Shown here in pieces: positions 1 through 8,847 of a stretch of 64,000 nt of DNA. The number at the start of each line of letters is the position of its first letter. Within the stretch, counting starts at the first letter, position 1. The DNA comes from Spirochaetes bacterium GWE1_32_154 (GTDB taxonomy: Bacteria > Spirochaetota > GWE2-31-10): the NCBI GenBank assembly GCA_001829315.1, contig MIAY01000008.1, positions 124,001-188,000 of the forward strand, given 5' to 3'. The position numbers and the translations under genes are program-made. The notes under the pieces are model-generated. The model searched no databases, had not been told where the DNA came from, and saw only the letters and a list, made by a program, of their open reading frames with translations.

Positions 1-44
1 ACAAATAAAAAGGAGTGACGTAATTGTCACTCCTTTTTATTTGT
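1..44. terminator. Bidirectional intrinsic terminator
   Basis: Two perfectly complementary 19-base arms (1-19 and 26-44) enclose a 6-base loop. The GGAGTGAC core is flanked by A and T runs, so either strand reads as hairpin plus U-tract. It lies 27 bases beyond the stop codon of the minus-strand histidine kinase and probably ends its transcript. Confidence 0.85.
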
Positions 45-71
45 ATATCAGATTTATAGAAACGCTTAAAA

Positions 72-2192
72 CTAAAGTGTATTTTGGATTTCAGAAATTA
101 GTGATAATAATTCTTCAGGTGTATAAGGTTTTGCAAGAAAAAATATTTCTTTATGTTCTGAAGCATTTTTAAGTAAACCTGAGTTAGTACCAAAACCCGA
201 TGAAACGATAACTTTCATATTCGGGTACAGTTGTTTTATTTGTTCTAAAGTTTGTGCTCCATTCATTTGAGGCATAATCCAATCTAAAATAACTAAGTTA
301 AATATATTTTTTTCCAAATGAGATAATGCTTCTATACCATTTTGTGCTGTTGTTACGGTATGAGAAAAATCTTTTAAAAGATTGCTTGTATTTTTTCTGA
401 TTATTTCTTCATCATCGACAAGTAGTATTTTCCATTGAGTCATATTTGAAATAATACTTTTCATAATCTTTTTATTATTTGGTTGTGATTCTGAAAGAGG
501 AAGAAATAAAGAGAATTTTGTACCTATGTCAATTTCTGAATATAATTTTATTATTCCTTTATGTCTTTTTACAGTTCCATATACAGATGATAAGCCAAGC
601 CCTGTACCTTTTCCTTGTTCTTTTGTCGTAAAAAACGGGTCAAATACTTTGTTATAGAGGTGTTTTGGAATCCCGCTCCCTGTGTCTGTGACATCGAGTT
701 GAACATAATAACCATCGCTTATATTATCCTCAGGAAAAGTGTTTGATGAGAGAAAAACTTTTTTAGCGGAATATGTTATACTCCCGCCATTTTTTTCCAT
801 TGCATCCCGGGAATTAATTCCTAAATTGAGCAAAGCATTAACAAGCTGAGCATTTTCACCTTTAATTATGAGGGGGACTTTACTGTCTATACTAGTGTTT
901 ATTGTTATAGTATTTTTTATTGATCTTTTTAATAATGCAACGGTATCGTTTATTGCTATTTCAATATCAAAAAGTTCAGTGGGACCTGACTCAACTCGAG
1001 AAAAATTAAGTAATTTTTTTACAAGAGATGATGCCTTATTCCCGGCATTTAAAATAATATCAATATATTCCTGGTTTTTATTTAGATTTTCTTCATCAAG
1101 AGAAAATTTAAGCATTTCAGTTGATCCGATAATTCCGGTTAAAAAATTATTAAAATCATGTGCAACACCGCCTGCTAATTTACCGATCGATTCCATTTTT
1201 TGTGACTGAATAAATTTCCCCTCAAGCTCACGATATTCTGTCATGTCAATTCCCGATATAAACCAATGGGAAATAGTACCTTGATCAAATCTGATTGGAT
1301 TGAGAGTAAAATTGATTAAATGGGGATTTCCGTATTTATTTATCCACTTTATTTCATATCTTTTTTTATTATTTTCATTAAATAATGTAGTAAAATCGAG
1401 AGCTTTATTTTCAAATAAAAAAGTATCTATAAATGATTTATTGATAACATCATTCAGACTATACCCGGTTGCAGTTTCACATGCTTTGTTAATATCTGAA
1501 ATAAGACCTTTTGAATCAGTAATTATGACAAAAGAGTCTGTAGTGTTAAATAAAGCAGCTCTAAATCTGTTTTGCATGTCTAATTCTTTATTTTTTATAT
1601 CAATTGTTGCAATATATTTTTTAATAATTTTATGCATCTCACCAATACCCATTATTAACATGAAAATTGGGAGTATAAAACCGGATAGGGCATTATACCA
1701 AGCTGTTTTTGATTGAACATAAGATGTTAGAAATCTAATAATATGAAGACCATTTTTTGAAAATACATAGTTAGTATAAAAAATAAATAGAATAGTACTA
1801 ACTGTTAATAATATAAAACCTGCTCGTTTTCCGATTACAAGAGCAGCAACGATACAACCGAATAACCCCATCCCGAAAAAAGCACTCCCGACTATGCCAA
1901 AACTGAAAAGTCCAAAATAGGAAGATGATATAGAAATGCCGATAAGAGTTATTGTACGAACTAAAAGAGAAAACCTGTTTCTCAATACAATAATAAAAGT
2001 CCCGATTAATAAAATGACAATATGATTAATAGTAACAGGCTGCCATCCTGTTTTAATTATTCGCATAATGTACATTGGCAACACAAGATACCCGGTAATT
2101 AATAAAGCTATTAAACAAATATTTATTAAACTGCTTCGTGCGGTATTAAACAATACTTTTTCTGAAACTGTAAATGAATTGTTATTTTCCAT
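72..2192 (-). CDS. Membrane hybrid sensor histidine kinase / response regulator
   Basis: Two-component signalling protein that should autophosphorylate and pass phosphate to its own receiver. Residues 20-190 hold about six or seven hydrophobic membrane segments with no obvious extracellular sensor. A PAS domain follows (about 205-320), then a HisKA domain with phospho-acceptor H345 in GGVAHDFNNF. The GHKL ATPase domain carries DTGSGIP near 503 and GKGTGLGLS near 528-536. A C-terminal receiver starts near 587 with the acidic patch VDDEE and phospho-acceptor D637 in VILDWIMPQMNG. There is no output domain and no separate regulator or HPt gene next door, so the partner is unknown. It is transcribed alone from a clear promoter at 2212-2240. 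The fold assignments are secure; the signal sensed cannot be told from sequence. Confidence 0.93.
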   Translation of the reverse strand: MENNNSFTVSEKVLFNTARSSLINICLIALLITGYLVLPMYIMRIIKTGWQPVTINHIVILLIGTFIIVLRNRFSLLVRTITLIGISISSSYFGLFSFGIVGSAFFGMGLFGCIVAALVIGKRAGFILLTVSTILFIFYTNYVFSKNGLHIIRFLTSYVQSKTAWYNALSGFILPIFMLIMGIGEMHKIIKKYIATIDIKNKELDMQNRFRAALFNTTDSFVIITDSKGLISDINKACETATGYSLNDVINKSFIDTFLFENKALDFTTLFNENNKKRYEIKWINKYGNPHLINFTLNPIRFDQGTISHWFISGIDMTEYRELEGKFIQSQKMESIGKLAGGVAHDFNNFLTGIIGSTEMLKFSLDEENLNKNQEYIDIILNAGNKASSLVKKLLNFSRVESGPTELFDIEIAINDTVALLKRSIKNTITINTSIDSKVPLIIKGENAQLVNALLNLGINSRDAMEKNGGSITYSAKKVFLSSNTFPEDNISDGYYVQLDVTDTGSGIPKHLYNKVFDPFFTTKEQGKGTGLGLSSVYGTVKRHKGIIKLYSEIDIGTKFSLFLPLSESQPNNKKIMKSIISNMTQWKILLVDDEEIIRKNTSNLLKDFSHTVTTAQNGIEALSHLEKNIFNLVILDWIMPQMNGAQTLEQIKQLYPNMKVIVSSGFGTNSGLLKNASEHKEIFFLAKPYTPEELLSLISEIQNTL

Positions 2193-2211
2193 AATTTTAC
2201 CCTATTTTTAC

Positions 2212-2240
2212 ATAATACATGATAGAAAAGTAAGAGTCAA
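2212..2240 (-). promoter_or_regulatory. Promoter of the hybrid histidine kinase
   Basis: Reading the minus strand, TTGACT (2240-2235) and TATTAT (2217-2212) are separated by exactly 17 bases. Transcription would start near 2205, a dozen bases before the ATG at 2192, with an AGGG ribosome-binding site between them. Confidence 0.6.
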
Positions 2241-2273
2241 TTTTTTTTAGTTAAAATCTACCATTTATTTCTA

Positions 2274-2302
2274 TTGACGAATTGTTTCCTTTTTATTACT
2301 CT
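2274..2302 (+). promoter_or_regulatory. Promoter of the 863-aa protein gene
   Basis: TTGACG (2274-2279) and TACTCT (2297-2302) are 17 bases apart. The predicted start near 2309 would leave only a short leader with GGAG (2310-2313) before the ATG at 2323. It is divergent from the kinase promoter at 2212-2240. Confidence 0.4.
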
Positions 2303-2322
2303 AATGTTTGGAGTTATAGTGA

Positions 2323-4914
2323 ATGAAAAAAATATTGAAAGTTGTATTTGTTGGTTGTTTATTATTATTACTTTTATTAACCATATCTTTTGTTTATTAT
2401 TTAGGAACAAGGGAAAAACCGGAAACATTTTTATCTGATGACTTTAATGTATTAGTACATGTTAAATCTATTAAGAAATTATATAATAATCTGATTGATC
2501 TTAAAGTAACTGACTATATATTAAGTGAAACTCCATATTTTGAATTATATAAATATGTACTTGATTTTAGAAATCTTGAAGTTTCCAGAAATAAGTTATT
2601 ACTTAACTTTTTAGAATTACCTGTTTATTGTAGATTGGATACATCAAATAATGTATTTTTAATTGCTGATTTAAAATATGCTTCTATTATATTAAGATTT
2701 ATTCGTCTGGATTTTTTTTTAAAGAAATATAATGTAACGTTGCTGTCAAAAAATTCTTATCAAATTGTTATAAATAATGCATTTTTCTATCTGACATTAA
2801 AAAATAATTTATTATTTTTCAGTAATACGAAAGAGAATATAATAATTGATTCAGATAAGTCAATTCGTGATAATGAAGAATTCTTAAAACTTTCTAAAGC
2901 CCGAACATCATCTACATTACTTGATGTTTATTTTCGCAGTGATTTTATAGTTAAAAATGCCAGGGGTTTGGGAAGCGGGATTGATAATGTTTTGTCAAGA
3001 ATTACATTGGGTCGTTATGTGATGCTTAATTTGTTTTTATCGAATGAAGATCTATTAGTTACTCTTCATTCACAGGTTAAATCTGATGATGAAATTATTA
3101 ATACGATAATCAATAAGAAAGATAAATCTATTGATGTTCTGCATTATTTGCCGGATGATACTAATTTTCTTTTTAAATCGGATATTGGTGATTTAAAAAG
3201 TGCATATAATTTTTTTATTTCAACTCTTACAATTGATAAAAAGCGTAAATTAGCAGCTTTAGAAAAAGGAATTGAATTATTGTTAAATATGACAATTGAT
3301 GAACTACTATTTTCATGGCCCGGTTCAGAATTAGGTATTATTAATTCTGACAATTCAATAAATCCAATATATTTTTTAGAAATTAATAATAACAAATCGT
3401 TTAAAAAAGTACTTAATAATCTTGATCGAAATGGTATTTTACAGCAAAGTGCTGATATAGTATTTGACGGGGTGAGACTTAGTAAATTCGAATTTCCCGG
3501 TGCTATGAAATCATTTATTAATATGATTGTAAAAAATATTGAAATGCCTTATTTTATACAAATTGATAATTATATTTTTTTGTCACAAGATCCCCAATCG
3601 TTATCAGGTATGGTAAATAAATATACGGGCAGCAATACTTTACCATTTGATAATCAATTCAAGGTCGCTTTAAAATCAATCGGTATTAAAACAGATTCAT
3701 TAGTCTATTATAATACGAAGTCAACAAGGTTTTCATTATTTAATAAATCAGAATTTATCGATAAAATAATCAATTTATATCAATGTGGTATCATTGCAGT
3801 TTCAACCGGCAATGATACAATAACAGTATCTTTATCTGCAACAGGTACTGATCGTTTAAATGTAAGGACATTTCCGGGTTTTCCTGTTTATAGTGATGAC
3901 GCAATCACCGGTAATGTCATTTTTGGTTCAGTATCCGGTAAAAAAGTACCTGAAATAGTATACTTGACAGAGGCCGGTAGTATTCAGGTGAAGAATATTA
4001 CCTTTAAAGATGTTAATGGTTTTCCACTACCATTAGGTAACGATTCCAGAACTATTACATTTGATGAGCTTAATAAATCTTTAACTGTTTTTTCAACTAG
4101 AGGAATAGTCAATAAAATATCAAAAGAAGCTACGACGATTCATCCTTTTCCACTTATAATTAATTATAAAGGGGGATGGGTATCTGATACTGTTAATAGT
4201 AAAAACTATTATTTTTCTCCACGGGATGCAGATATTCAAAGTATTGATAGTAAAGGAGTAATTTCAAGATTAGATTATATATTTTCTGCACCTGTATTAT
4301 CACAACCATCTTTTTCAGGTATCTTGATTGCACTTGCAGATCGTTCAATTTCAGGTCAATTATTTTTGTTTAATACTTCGGGAATACTACAGGAAGGTTT
4401 TCCTTATCAGGCCGGCTCTATGATTAAATCTTCCCCGGTCTTCGTTGATAGTACTGTCGTTTTTGTAACTCAGGATGGTTTTGTGCATTGTGTTAATGAT
4501 AAAGGTCAGTCACTAAAAGGATGGCCAATAAAACTTGATGGAAAATATAATTCAACTCCTCTTGTAATCACAGTGAAAAATAACAAATTATTAGTTATTT
4601 TAAATAATGAAGGAGTTATTTCCATATTAAATATAAATGGTAATGTAACTAAAAAAATGCAACTTAATGGAATACATGGTAATGATGCAAAATTATCTGC
4701 ATTTGATATTGATTCAGATTCAAATGATGAAATATTTATTTATAATGCTGGTAATTATATAATTTGTTTAAATGCAGATTTATTACATTATTCAGGTTTT
4801 CCGGTCTCCGGTTATTCTAAACCCGATTTTATTGATATAGATAGAGACGGGAATTTTGAAATGATAACTTCTTCGATAGATAGTAATATATATATATATA
4901 CAATTATGAGGTGA
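2323..4914 (+). CDS. Membrane-anchored exported protein, C-terminal beta-propeller-like repeats
   Basis: Unknown function. An N-terminal hydrophobic helix (about residues 5-27) should act as signal anchor and leave the rest outside the cytoplasm. Residues 35-500 form a large mixed alpha/beta region whose opening resembles, by eye only, DUF3352-type proteins. From about 510 onward the sequence turns into repeated short beta units of propeller type: recurring GFP motifs (FPGFPVY, GFPLPLG, GFPYQAG, GFPVSGY), SSPVF/STPLV units and Asp-rich turns such as FDIDSDSNDEIFIY and DIDRDGNFEM. These are typical of FG-GAP/VCBS or PQQ-like blades. GGAG at 2310-2313 fixes the ATG start. The downstream lipoprotein gene starts within ten bases of its stop, so both probably work together at the cell envelope. 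Confidence 0.8.
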   Translation: MKKILKVVFVGCLLLLLLLTISFVYYLGTREKPETFLSDDFNVLVHVKSIKKLYNNLIDLKVTDYILSETPYFELYKYVLDFRNLEVSRNKLLLNFLELPVYCRLDTSNNVFLIADLKYASIILRFIRLDFFLKKYNVTLLSKNSYQIVINNAFFYLTLKNNLLFFSNTKENIIIDSDKSIRDNEEFLKLSKARTSSTLLDVYFRSDFIVKNARGLGSGIDNVLSRITLGRYVMLNLFLSNEDLLVTLHSQVKSDDEIINTIINKKDKSIDVLHYLPDDTNFLFKSDIGDLKSAYNFFISTLTIDKKRKLAALEKGIELLLNMTIDELLFSWPGSELGIINSDNSINPIYFLEINNNKSFKKVLNNLDRNGILQQSADIVFDGVRLSKFEFPGAMKSFINMIVKNIEMPYFIQIDNYIFLSQDPQSLSGMVNKYTGSNTLPFDNQFKVALKSIGIKTDSLVYYNTKSTRFSLFNKSEFIDKIINLYQCGIIAVSTGNDTITVSLSATGTDRLNVRTFPGFPVYSDDAITGNVIFGSVSGKKVPEIVYLTEAGSIQVKNITFKDVNGFPLPLGNDSRTITFDELNKSLTVFSTRGIVNKISKEATTIHPFPLIINYKGGWVSDTVNSKNYYFSPRDADIQSIDSKGVISRLDYIFSAPVLSQPSFSGILIALADRSISGQLFLFNTSGILQEGFPYQAGSMIKSSPVFVDSTVVFVTQDGFVHCVNDKGQSLKGWPIKLDGKYNSTPLVITVKNNKLLVILNNEGVISILNINGNVTKKMQLNGIHGNDAKLSAFDIDSDSNDEIFIYNAGNYIICLNADLLHYSGFPVSGYSKPDFIDIDRDGNFEMITSSIDSNIYIYTIMR

Positions 4915-4919
4915 TTATG

Positions 4920-5960
4920 ATGAAAAAAATACATTTTTTCTGTTTAATGGCTTTTGTATTATTGTTTTTTTCATGCAAATCATTAGGTGATGTAGTAGCT
5001 CAGGGTATTGATGAGGAATCAGCATTAGAAATTAACAAAATAACTACTTTATTTTCAGAATATTCAGATACGCAGTCTAAAAAAATTATAAATGAAATAA
5101 TTGATTTAAATAATTCCTTAAGAAAGAAAGCGAAAAATAATAGAATTTTTGAAGCAAAAGTTTTAGGTATTGACGGTGAAGTTGCTTATTATTCCAATAA
5201 TGTATTGTTAGTTGATCGAATAATTAAGAAAATTGAGCAATTAAATGAACGGGAAGAATGGTTTTATTATTTAAGTGCATTACAATCTAATGATGTAATA
5301 AAAAAAATTACTATTCTTAATGATGGTATTTTAAAAGCTACACATAACTCCCGTTTGAAACTGTATTTAGCTGATTTATATTATACAACAGCGAAGTATA
5401 AAGATTCTATTATTATATATGATAAACTATTAGCTGATGGAATTATTTTACCTAAGTTAAGTTTGATTAAACGGGACATATCATTTTATTTAAGTACAAC
5501 TGAAGGATTAAAAAATCAATCAACAGCTGCTATTTTATTCCACAATGAAATTGATGCAAATAATTTTATTACTATGGTAAGAAATGAAACCAAATTTTTT
5601 AATAATTTTACGTCATCTGCGTTGACTATGGATATAGTATTAAATGAATTGCATAAACTTGGATATATTTATACTGCAAATTCTATCACGGTGACTAAAA
5701 AATATATTTCATTTTTATTTAATCGTATTTTTAATAAACAATCAATTACTAATGAAAAAAGTGAATTTGTTGGAAAGAGTTCAATCGATGATGTAACTAC
5801 TGAAAGTATTTTTTATAAACCAATATTATTTACTGTCGAATGGGATATAATTGAGCTTGAAGACGGGAAGAAATTTATGCCTGATAAAACTGTTTCAGCT
5901 TTTGATTGTTTTAAAATAATCAAAAATGCAGAAGAAAAATATAGTATGTTTGATAATTAG
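4920..5960 (+). CDS. Lipoprotein of unknown function
   Basis: No family recognised. From the ATG at 4920 the protein opens with MKK, a hydrophobic core, and a lipobox FFSC with C19, so it should be lipid-anchored. A GTG at 4911 and an ATG at 4917 are in frame, but AGGTG at 4909-4913 is best spaced for the ATG at 4920. The mature protein is mostly helical with TPR-like stretches near residues 85-170 (for example LYLADLYYTTAKYKDSIIIYD) and no cysteine motif or enzyme signature. It directly follows the 863-aa exported protein, so a shared envelope role is likely but unproven. A strong terminator follows. Confidence 0.82.
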   Translation: MKKIHFFCLMAFVLLFFSCKSLGDVVAQGIDEESALEINKITTLFSEYSDTQSKKIINEIIDLNNSLRKKAKNNRIFEAKVLGIDGEVAYYSNNVLLVDRIIKKIEQLNEREEWFYYLSALQSNDVIKKITILNDGILKATHNSRLKLYLADLYYTTAKYKDSIIIYDKLLADGIILPKLSLIKRDISFYLSTTEGLKNQSTAAILFHNEIDANNFITMVRNETKFFNNFTSSALTMDIVLNELHKLGYIYTANSITVTKKYISFLFNRIFNKQSITNEKSEFVGKSSIDDVTTESIFYKPILFTVEWDIIELEDGKKFMPDKTVSAFDCFKIIKNAEEKYSMFDN

Positions 5961-5969
5961 TGTTATAAA

Positions 5970-6011
5970 AAACCGGATTTCTCACGTGTTAATCACTTTG
6001 AAATCCGGTTT
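5970..6011. terminator. Bidirectional terminator between convergent genes
   Basis: The 12-base arms 5970-5981 and 6000-6011 (AAACCGGATTTC and its complement) pair perfectly across an 18-base loop. It sits between the lipoprotein gene (+) and the aspartyl-tRNA synthetase gene (-) and can serve both. Confidence 0.8.
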
Positions 6012-6034
6012 ATATATAAATTGTCAATTAGAAA

Positions 6035-7372
6035 TTATGGTTCAAGTCTGTTAATATCCCGTGGGAATAAACTTGCTTCTTTAACATTTGAAAGACCGCA
6101 TATTAATGCAGTTAATCTTTCTAACCCAAGTCCCAGACCACCATGCGGAGGCATACCGTATCTGAATGATTGTAAATAACTGTCAAAAAGTTCAGTGTTT
6201 AAACCAAATGATTTCATCTTTTTAAGATAATCATCGTAGACATTGAGTCTTTGGCCACCTGTTGTAATTTCCATACCTCTGAAAAGCAGGTCAAATGATA
6301 ATGTTTTACCTTCGTCATCCGGATCATCCATTGTATAAAATGGTCGTTTAACTGTAGGAAAATGAGTAACAAAAAGCAGTTCTGTATCCCAATTTTTCTT
6401 TGCATAACCACATATTAAACTTTCCTCTTCAGGAGCAAGATCTTTTTCTCCACGGTAATCTTTATTGAATTCTTTAAAAATAATATCATGAACATCATCA
6501 AATTTTATGGTTACAATTTTCTCAATATCCGGTACCGTTACACCTAGTAACTCAAGTTCGTTTGAGCATAACTCATTTAATTTTGAAAAAATATGTTTTA
6601 AAAGTTTAGTTTCAACTTGAATGAGATCGGTAAATCCATTTTCCAGTATCATTTCTAAATCAAGGGAGATATATTCATTTAAATGACGTGATGTGTCGTG
6701 TTTTTCAGCTCTAAATACCGGTGCTTCTTCAAAAACTCTTCCAAATGTACCAATCATAATCTGTTTATAAAATTGTGGAGATTGTGCAAGGTATGCGTTT
6801 GTTTCAAAATAATCTAATTTGAAAATGTTAGCTCCACCTTCGGCTCCAGTTTTAACTATTTTTGGTGAGCATATTCGAGTAAACCCGTTGGTTGTAAGAA
6901 AATTACCAAACTCATTAAAAATTGTTGATGATATTCTGAAAATTGCTCTTTGTCTCGGATGTCGTAGCGTTAATGGTCTTTTATCAAAATTGGTATTGAG
7001 ATTTATATTCAATTCTTTTTTTGTTGTATCAACAGGCAATGGATTTTCTGATGGTGATGATAAGATTTCAACTGTTTTAACATGAATCTCTATATTTCGA
7101 GGAACAATTGAGATATCTTTAATTGTTGCTGATTTTACAATACCGGTTATTTTTATAGCAGCTTCAACTTTAATTGCTTCAGGTTCAATGTTTAGAGTAT
7201 TTCTATCGAGTACACATTGAATATTATTATTAGGCGTTCTAATGATAATAAAACCACCCCAACCGGTAACTCTACTATTTTGAACCATTCCGGTTATTGT
7301 TATTTCAGAATCAATTTTCTCGTCAAAATTGATATATGATGAAATTGAATCAACTATTGTAAATTCCTGCAT
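6035..7372 (-). CDS. aspS: Aspartyl-tRNA synthetase, archaeal type (likely non-discriminating)
   Basis: Class IIb synthetase that charges tRNA-Asp and possibly tRNA-Asn. An N-terminal OB-fold anticodon domain spans about residues 1-100. The class II core shows AEGGANIF near 178-184, motif 2 FRAEKHDTSRH (220-230), ITTGGQR, and motif 3 GLGLGLERL near the C-terminus. At 445 residues it is the short archaeal type, without the roughly 130-residue GAD insertion of standard bacterial AspRS, and its wording matches Deinococcus/Thermus AspRS2. In discriminating archaeal-type enzymes a Trp follows the OB-fold turn; here the aligned residue is Gln31. That suggests relaxed anticodon recognition and an indirect, GatCAB-dependent Asn-tRNA route. 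The relaxed specificity is inference; the enzyme family is secure. Confidence 0.9.
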   Translation of the reverse strand: MQEFTIVDSISSYINFDEKIDSEITITGMVQNSRVTGWGGFIIIRTPNNNIQCVLDRNTLNIEPEAIKVEAAIKITGIVKSATIKDISIVPRNIEIHVKTVEILSSPSENPLPVDTTKKELNINLNTNFDKRPLTLRHPRQRAIFRISSTIFNEFGNFLTTNGFTRICSPKIVKTGAEGGANIFKLDYFETNAYLAQSPQFYKQIMIGTFGRVFEEAPVFRAEKHDTSRHLNEYISLDLEMILENGFTDLIQVETKLLKHIFSKLNELCSNELELLGVTVPDIEKIVTIKFDDVHDIIFKEFNKDYRGEKDLAPEEESLICGYAKKNWDTELLFVTHFPTVKRPFYTMDDPDDEGKTLSFDLLFRGMEITTGGQRLNVYDDYLKKMKSFGLNTELFDSYLQSFRYGMPPHGGLGLGLERLTALICGLSNVKEASLFPRDINRLEP

Positions 7373-7475
7373 TTTTTTCTCCTATGAATAATTAGGAAAA
7401 AATATATATTATTATACATAAAAATGCAATAAATTATTATCAATCCTTCTTGCAAAAATACGTTAATTTTTATAT

Positions 7476-7504
7476 TTAACATGGTACGCATACATAGTTA
7501 TACT
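7476..7504 (+). promoter_or_regulatory. Promoter abutting the xseA start codon
   Basis: TTAACA (7476-7481) and TATACT (7499-7504) lie 17 bases apart. The first ATG of xseA is at 7509, so transcription would begin at or next to it, giving a leaderless mRNA, unless the second in-frame ATG at 7521 is used. Confidence 0.5.
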
Positions 7505-7508
7505 ACAA

Positions 7509-8771
7509 ATGGATAAAACAATGGATTCAACTGATCGATATATTTCTGTTTCGACATTTTCCGATATGATAAAGTTAAGTATGGAAAGACTTTTTCCCGG
7601 TACAATTTATTTAAAAGGTGAGATTTCAGGTTTTCGTCCATCTTCAACCGGTCACTGGTATCTAACAATTAAAGATGATGAAGCGGTTATTTCTGCTGTT
7701 ATTTTTAAAGGAACTCACAGTTCAATTCTTGACGATTTTAATAAATCAGGAATTAAAAATATTAAAGATGGTCAGGAAGTTTTAGTAGAAGGTAAAATTA
7801 ATCTATACAAAAAATCCGGTTCTTATAATATTATTATCAATAAAATGAAACCGCTTGGAATTGGTGAGTTATATTTTAAATTTGAAGAATTAAAGAAAGA
7901 ACTATCTGAACTTGGTTTTTTTGATCAGGCTGTAAAAAAAAATATTCCTTCTCATCCGCGTGTTCTTGGTATAGTTACTTCGCCAACCGGAGCAGCTTTG
8001 CAGGATATGCTTAATGTATTGAAAAGAAGAGCTCCGGGTATTCAAGTGAAAATATTTCCGGTCGCTGTTCAAGGTGATAATGCAAAAAATGAAATTGTTA
8101 AGGCTATTAACTATGCTGATTTTAATTTTATTAATGATGGCAAAGATAAAGTTGATGTGTTAATTCTTGCCCGTGGTGGTGGATCAATTGAAGATTTATG
8201 GCCATTTAATGAAAAAATTGTTGCTTATGCTATTAATAAATGTAATATACCAATAATTTCAGGAATAGGGCATGAAATTGATTTTACCATTGCTGATTTT
8301 TGTAGTGATTTAAGAGCTCCGACTCCTTCTGCAGCAGCAGAACTCGTTTCAAAAAGCTCTGAAGAAATTAATTCAACTGTATCTTCTTTGCAATTAAGAA
8401 TTCAGGCAGTAATGAAAAGTATGATCAGGAATGCCCGTATGCGATTTGATGCGGTTTCCTCCACTAAATTAAATAGAGCATTCAGACGGATTTATGAGAG
8501 TAAATTGCAGGATCATGCGTATTTAGATGAAAAAATCCGTAACATTTTTAAAAATAAAATTACTTCATATAGACATTCTCTTGAATTAGTTAATAAAAGA
8601 TTAATCGCTTTGAATCCACTTAATATTCTTGAACGGGGGTATTCTGTTGTGTATAGAGTTGATGACGGGAAATTAATTAGTTCTGTAGGTTCAATAGATA
8701 ATCATGATTTAATTAAAGTTGTTATGAAAGACGGTGATTTTAAGGCTCTTGTTGAAAATAAGGATTTTTAA
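7509..8771 (+). CDS. xseA: Exodeoxyribonuclease VII large subunit
   Basis: Catalytic and DNA-binding subunit of exonuclease VII, which degrades single-stranded DNA from both ends and acts in repair. An N-terminal OB fold (about residues 12-110, ISVSTFSDMIK through LKGEISGF) is followed by the nuclease domain with VLGIVTSPTGAALQDML, ARGGGSIEDLWPFNEKIVAYA and SGIGHEIDFTIADF, then a long coiled-coil region and a C-terminal ERGYSVVYR element. Length 420 is normal. The small subunit gene xseB is not adjacent. The ATG at 7509 has no ribosome-binding site and lies five bases after a -10 box; the ATG at 7521 (fifth codon) is an alternative start. Confidence 0.95.
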   Translation: MDKTMDSTDRYISVSTFSDMIKLSMERLFPGTIYLKGEISGFRPSSTGHWYLTIKDDEAVISAVIFKGTHSSILDDFNKSGIKNIKDGQEVLVEGKINLYKKSGSYNIIINKMKPLGIGELYFKFEELKKELSELGFFDQAVKKNIPSHPRVLGIVTSPTGAALQDMLNVLKRRAPGIQVKIFPVAVQGDNAKNEIVKAINYADFNFINDGKDKVDVLILARGGGSIEDLWPFNEKIVAYAINKCNIPIISGIGHEIDFTIADFCSDLRAPTPSAAAELVSKSSEEINSTVSSLQLRIQAVMKSMIRNARMRFDAVSSTKLNRAFRRIYESKLQDHAYLDEKIRNIFKNKITSYRHSLELVNKRLIALNPLNILERGYSVVYRVDDGKLISSVGSIDNHDLIKVVMKDGDFKALVENKDF

Positions 8772-8799
8772 AGAATATTTTGTTTACCAAATTAATTAA

Positions 8800-8831
8800 A
8801 AAAGGGGAACAGCATTTGCTATACCCCTTTT
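8800..8831. terminator. Bidirectional terminator between xseA and the 228-aa gene
   Basis: AAAAGGGG (8800-8807) pairs with CCCCTTTT (8824-8831), with an inner AGC/GCT helix in the loop. The minus strand continues into a T6 run. It separates two convergent genes. Confidence 0.75.
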
Positions 8832-8847
8832 CGATTTAATAGGAAAT

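Noticed and set aside
868-1716. Two plus-strand open frames of 113 and 138 codons opposite the histidine kinase
   Set aside because: They are shadows of a strongly supported gene and have no promoter or ribosome-binding site.
4886-4901. TA dinucleotide tract as a phase-variable switch
   Set aside because: It lies inside the last codons of the 863-aa gene; a length change would alter only the final residues, and AT tracts are common here.
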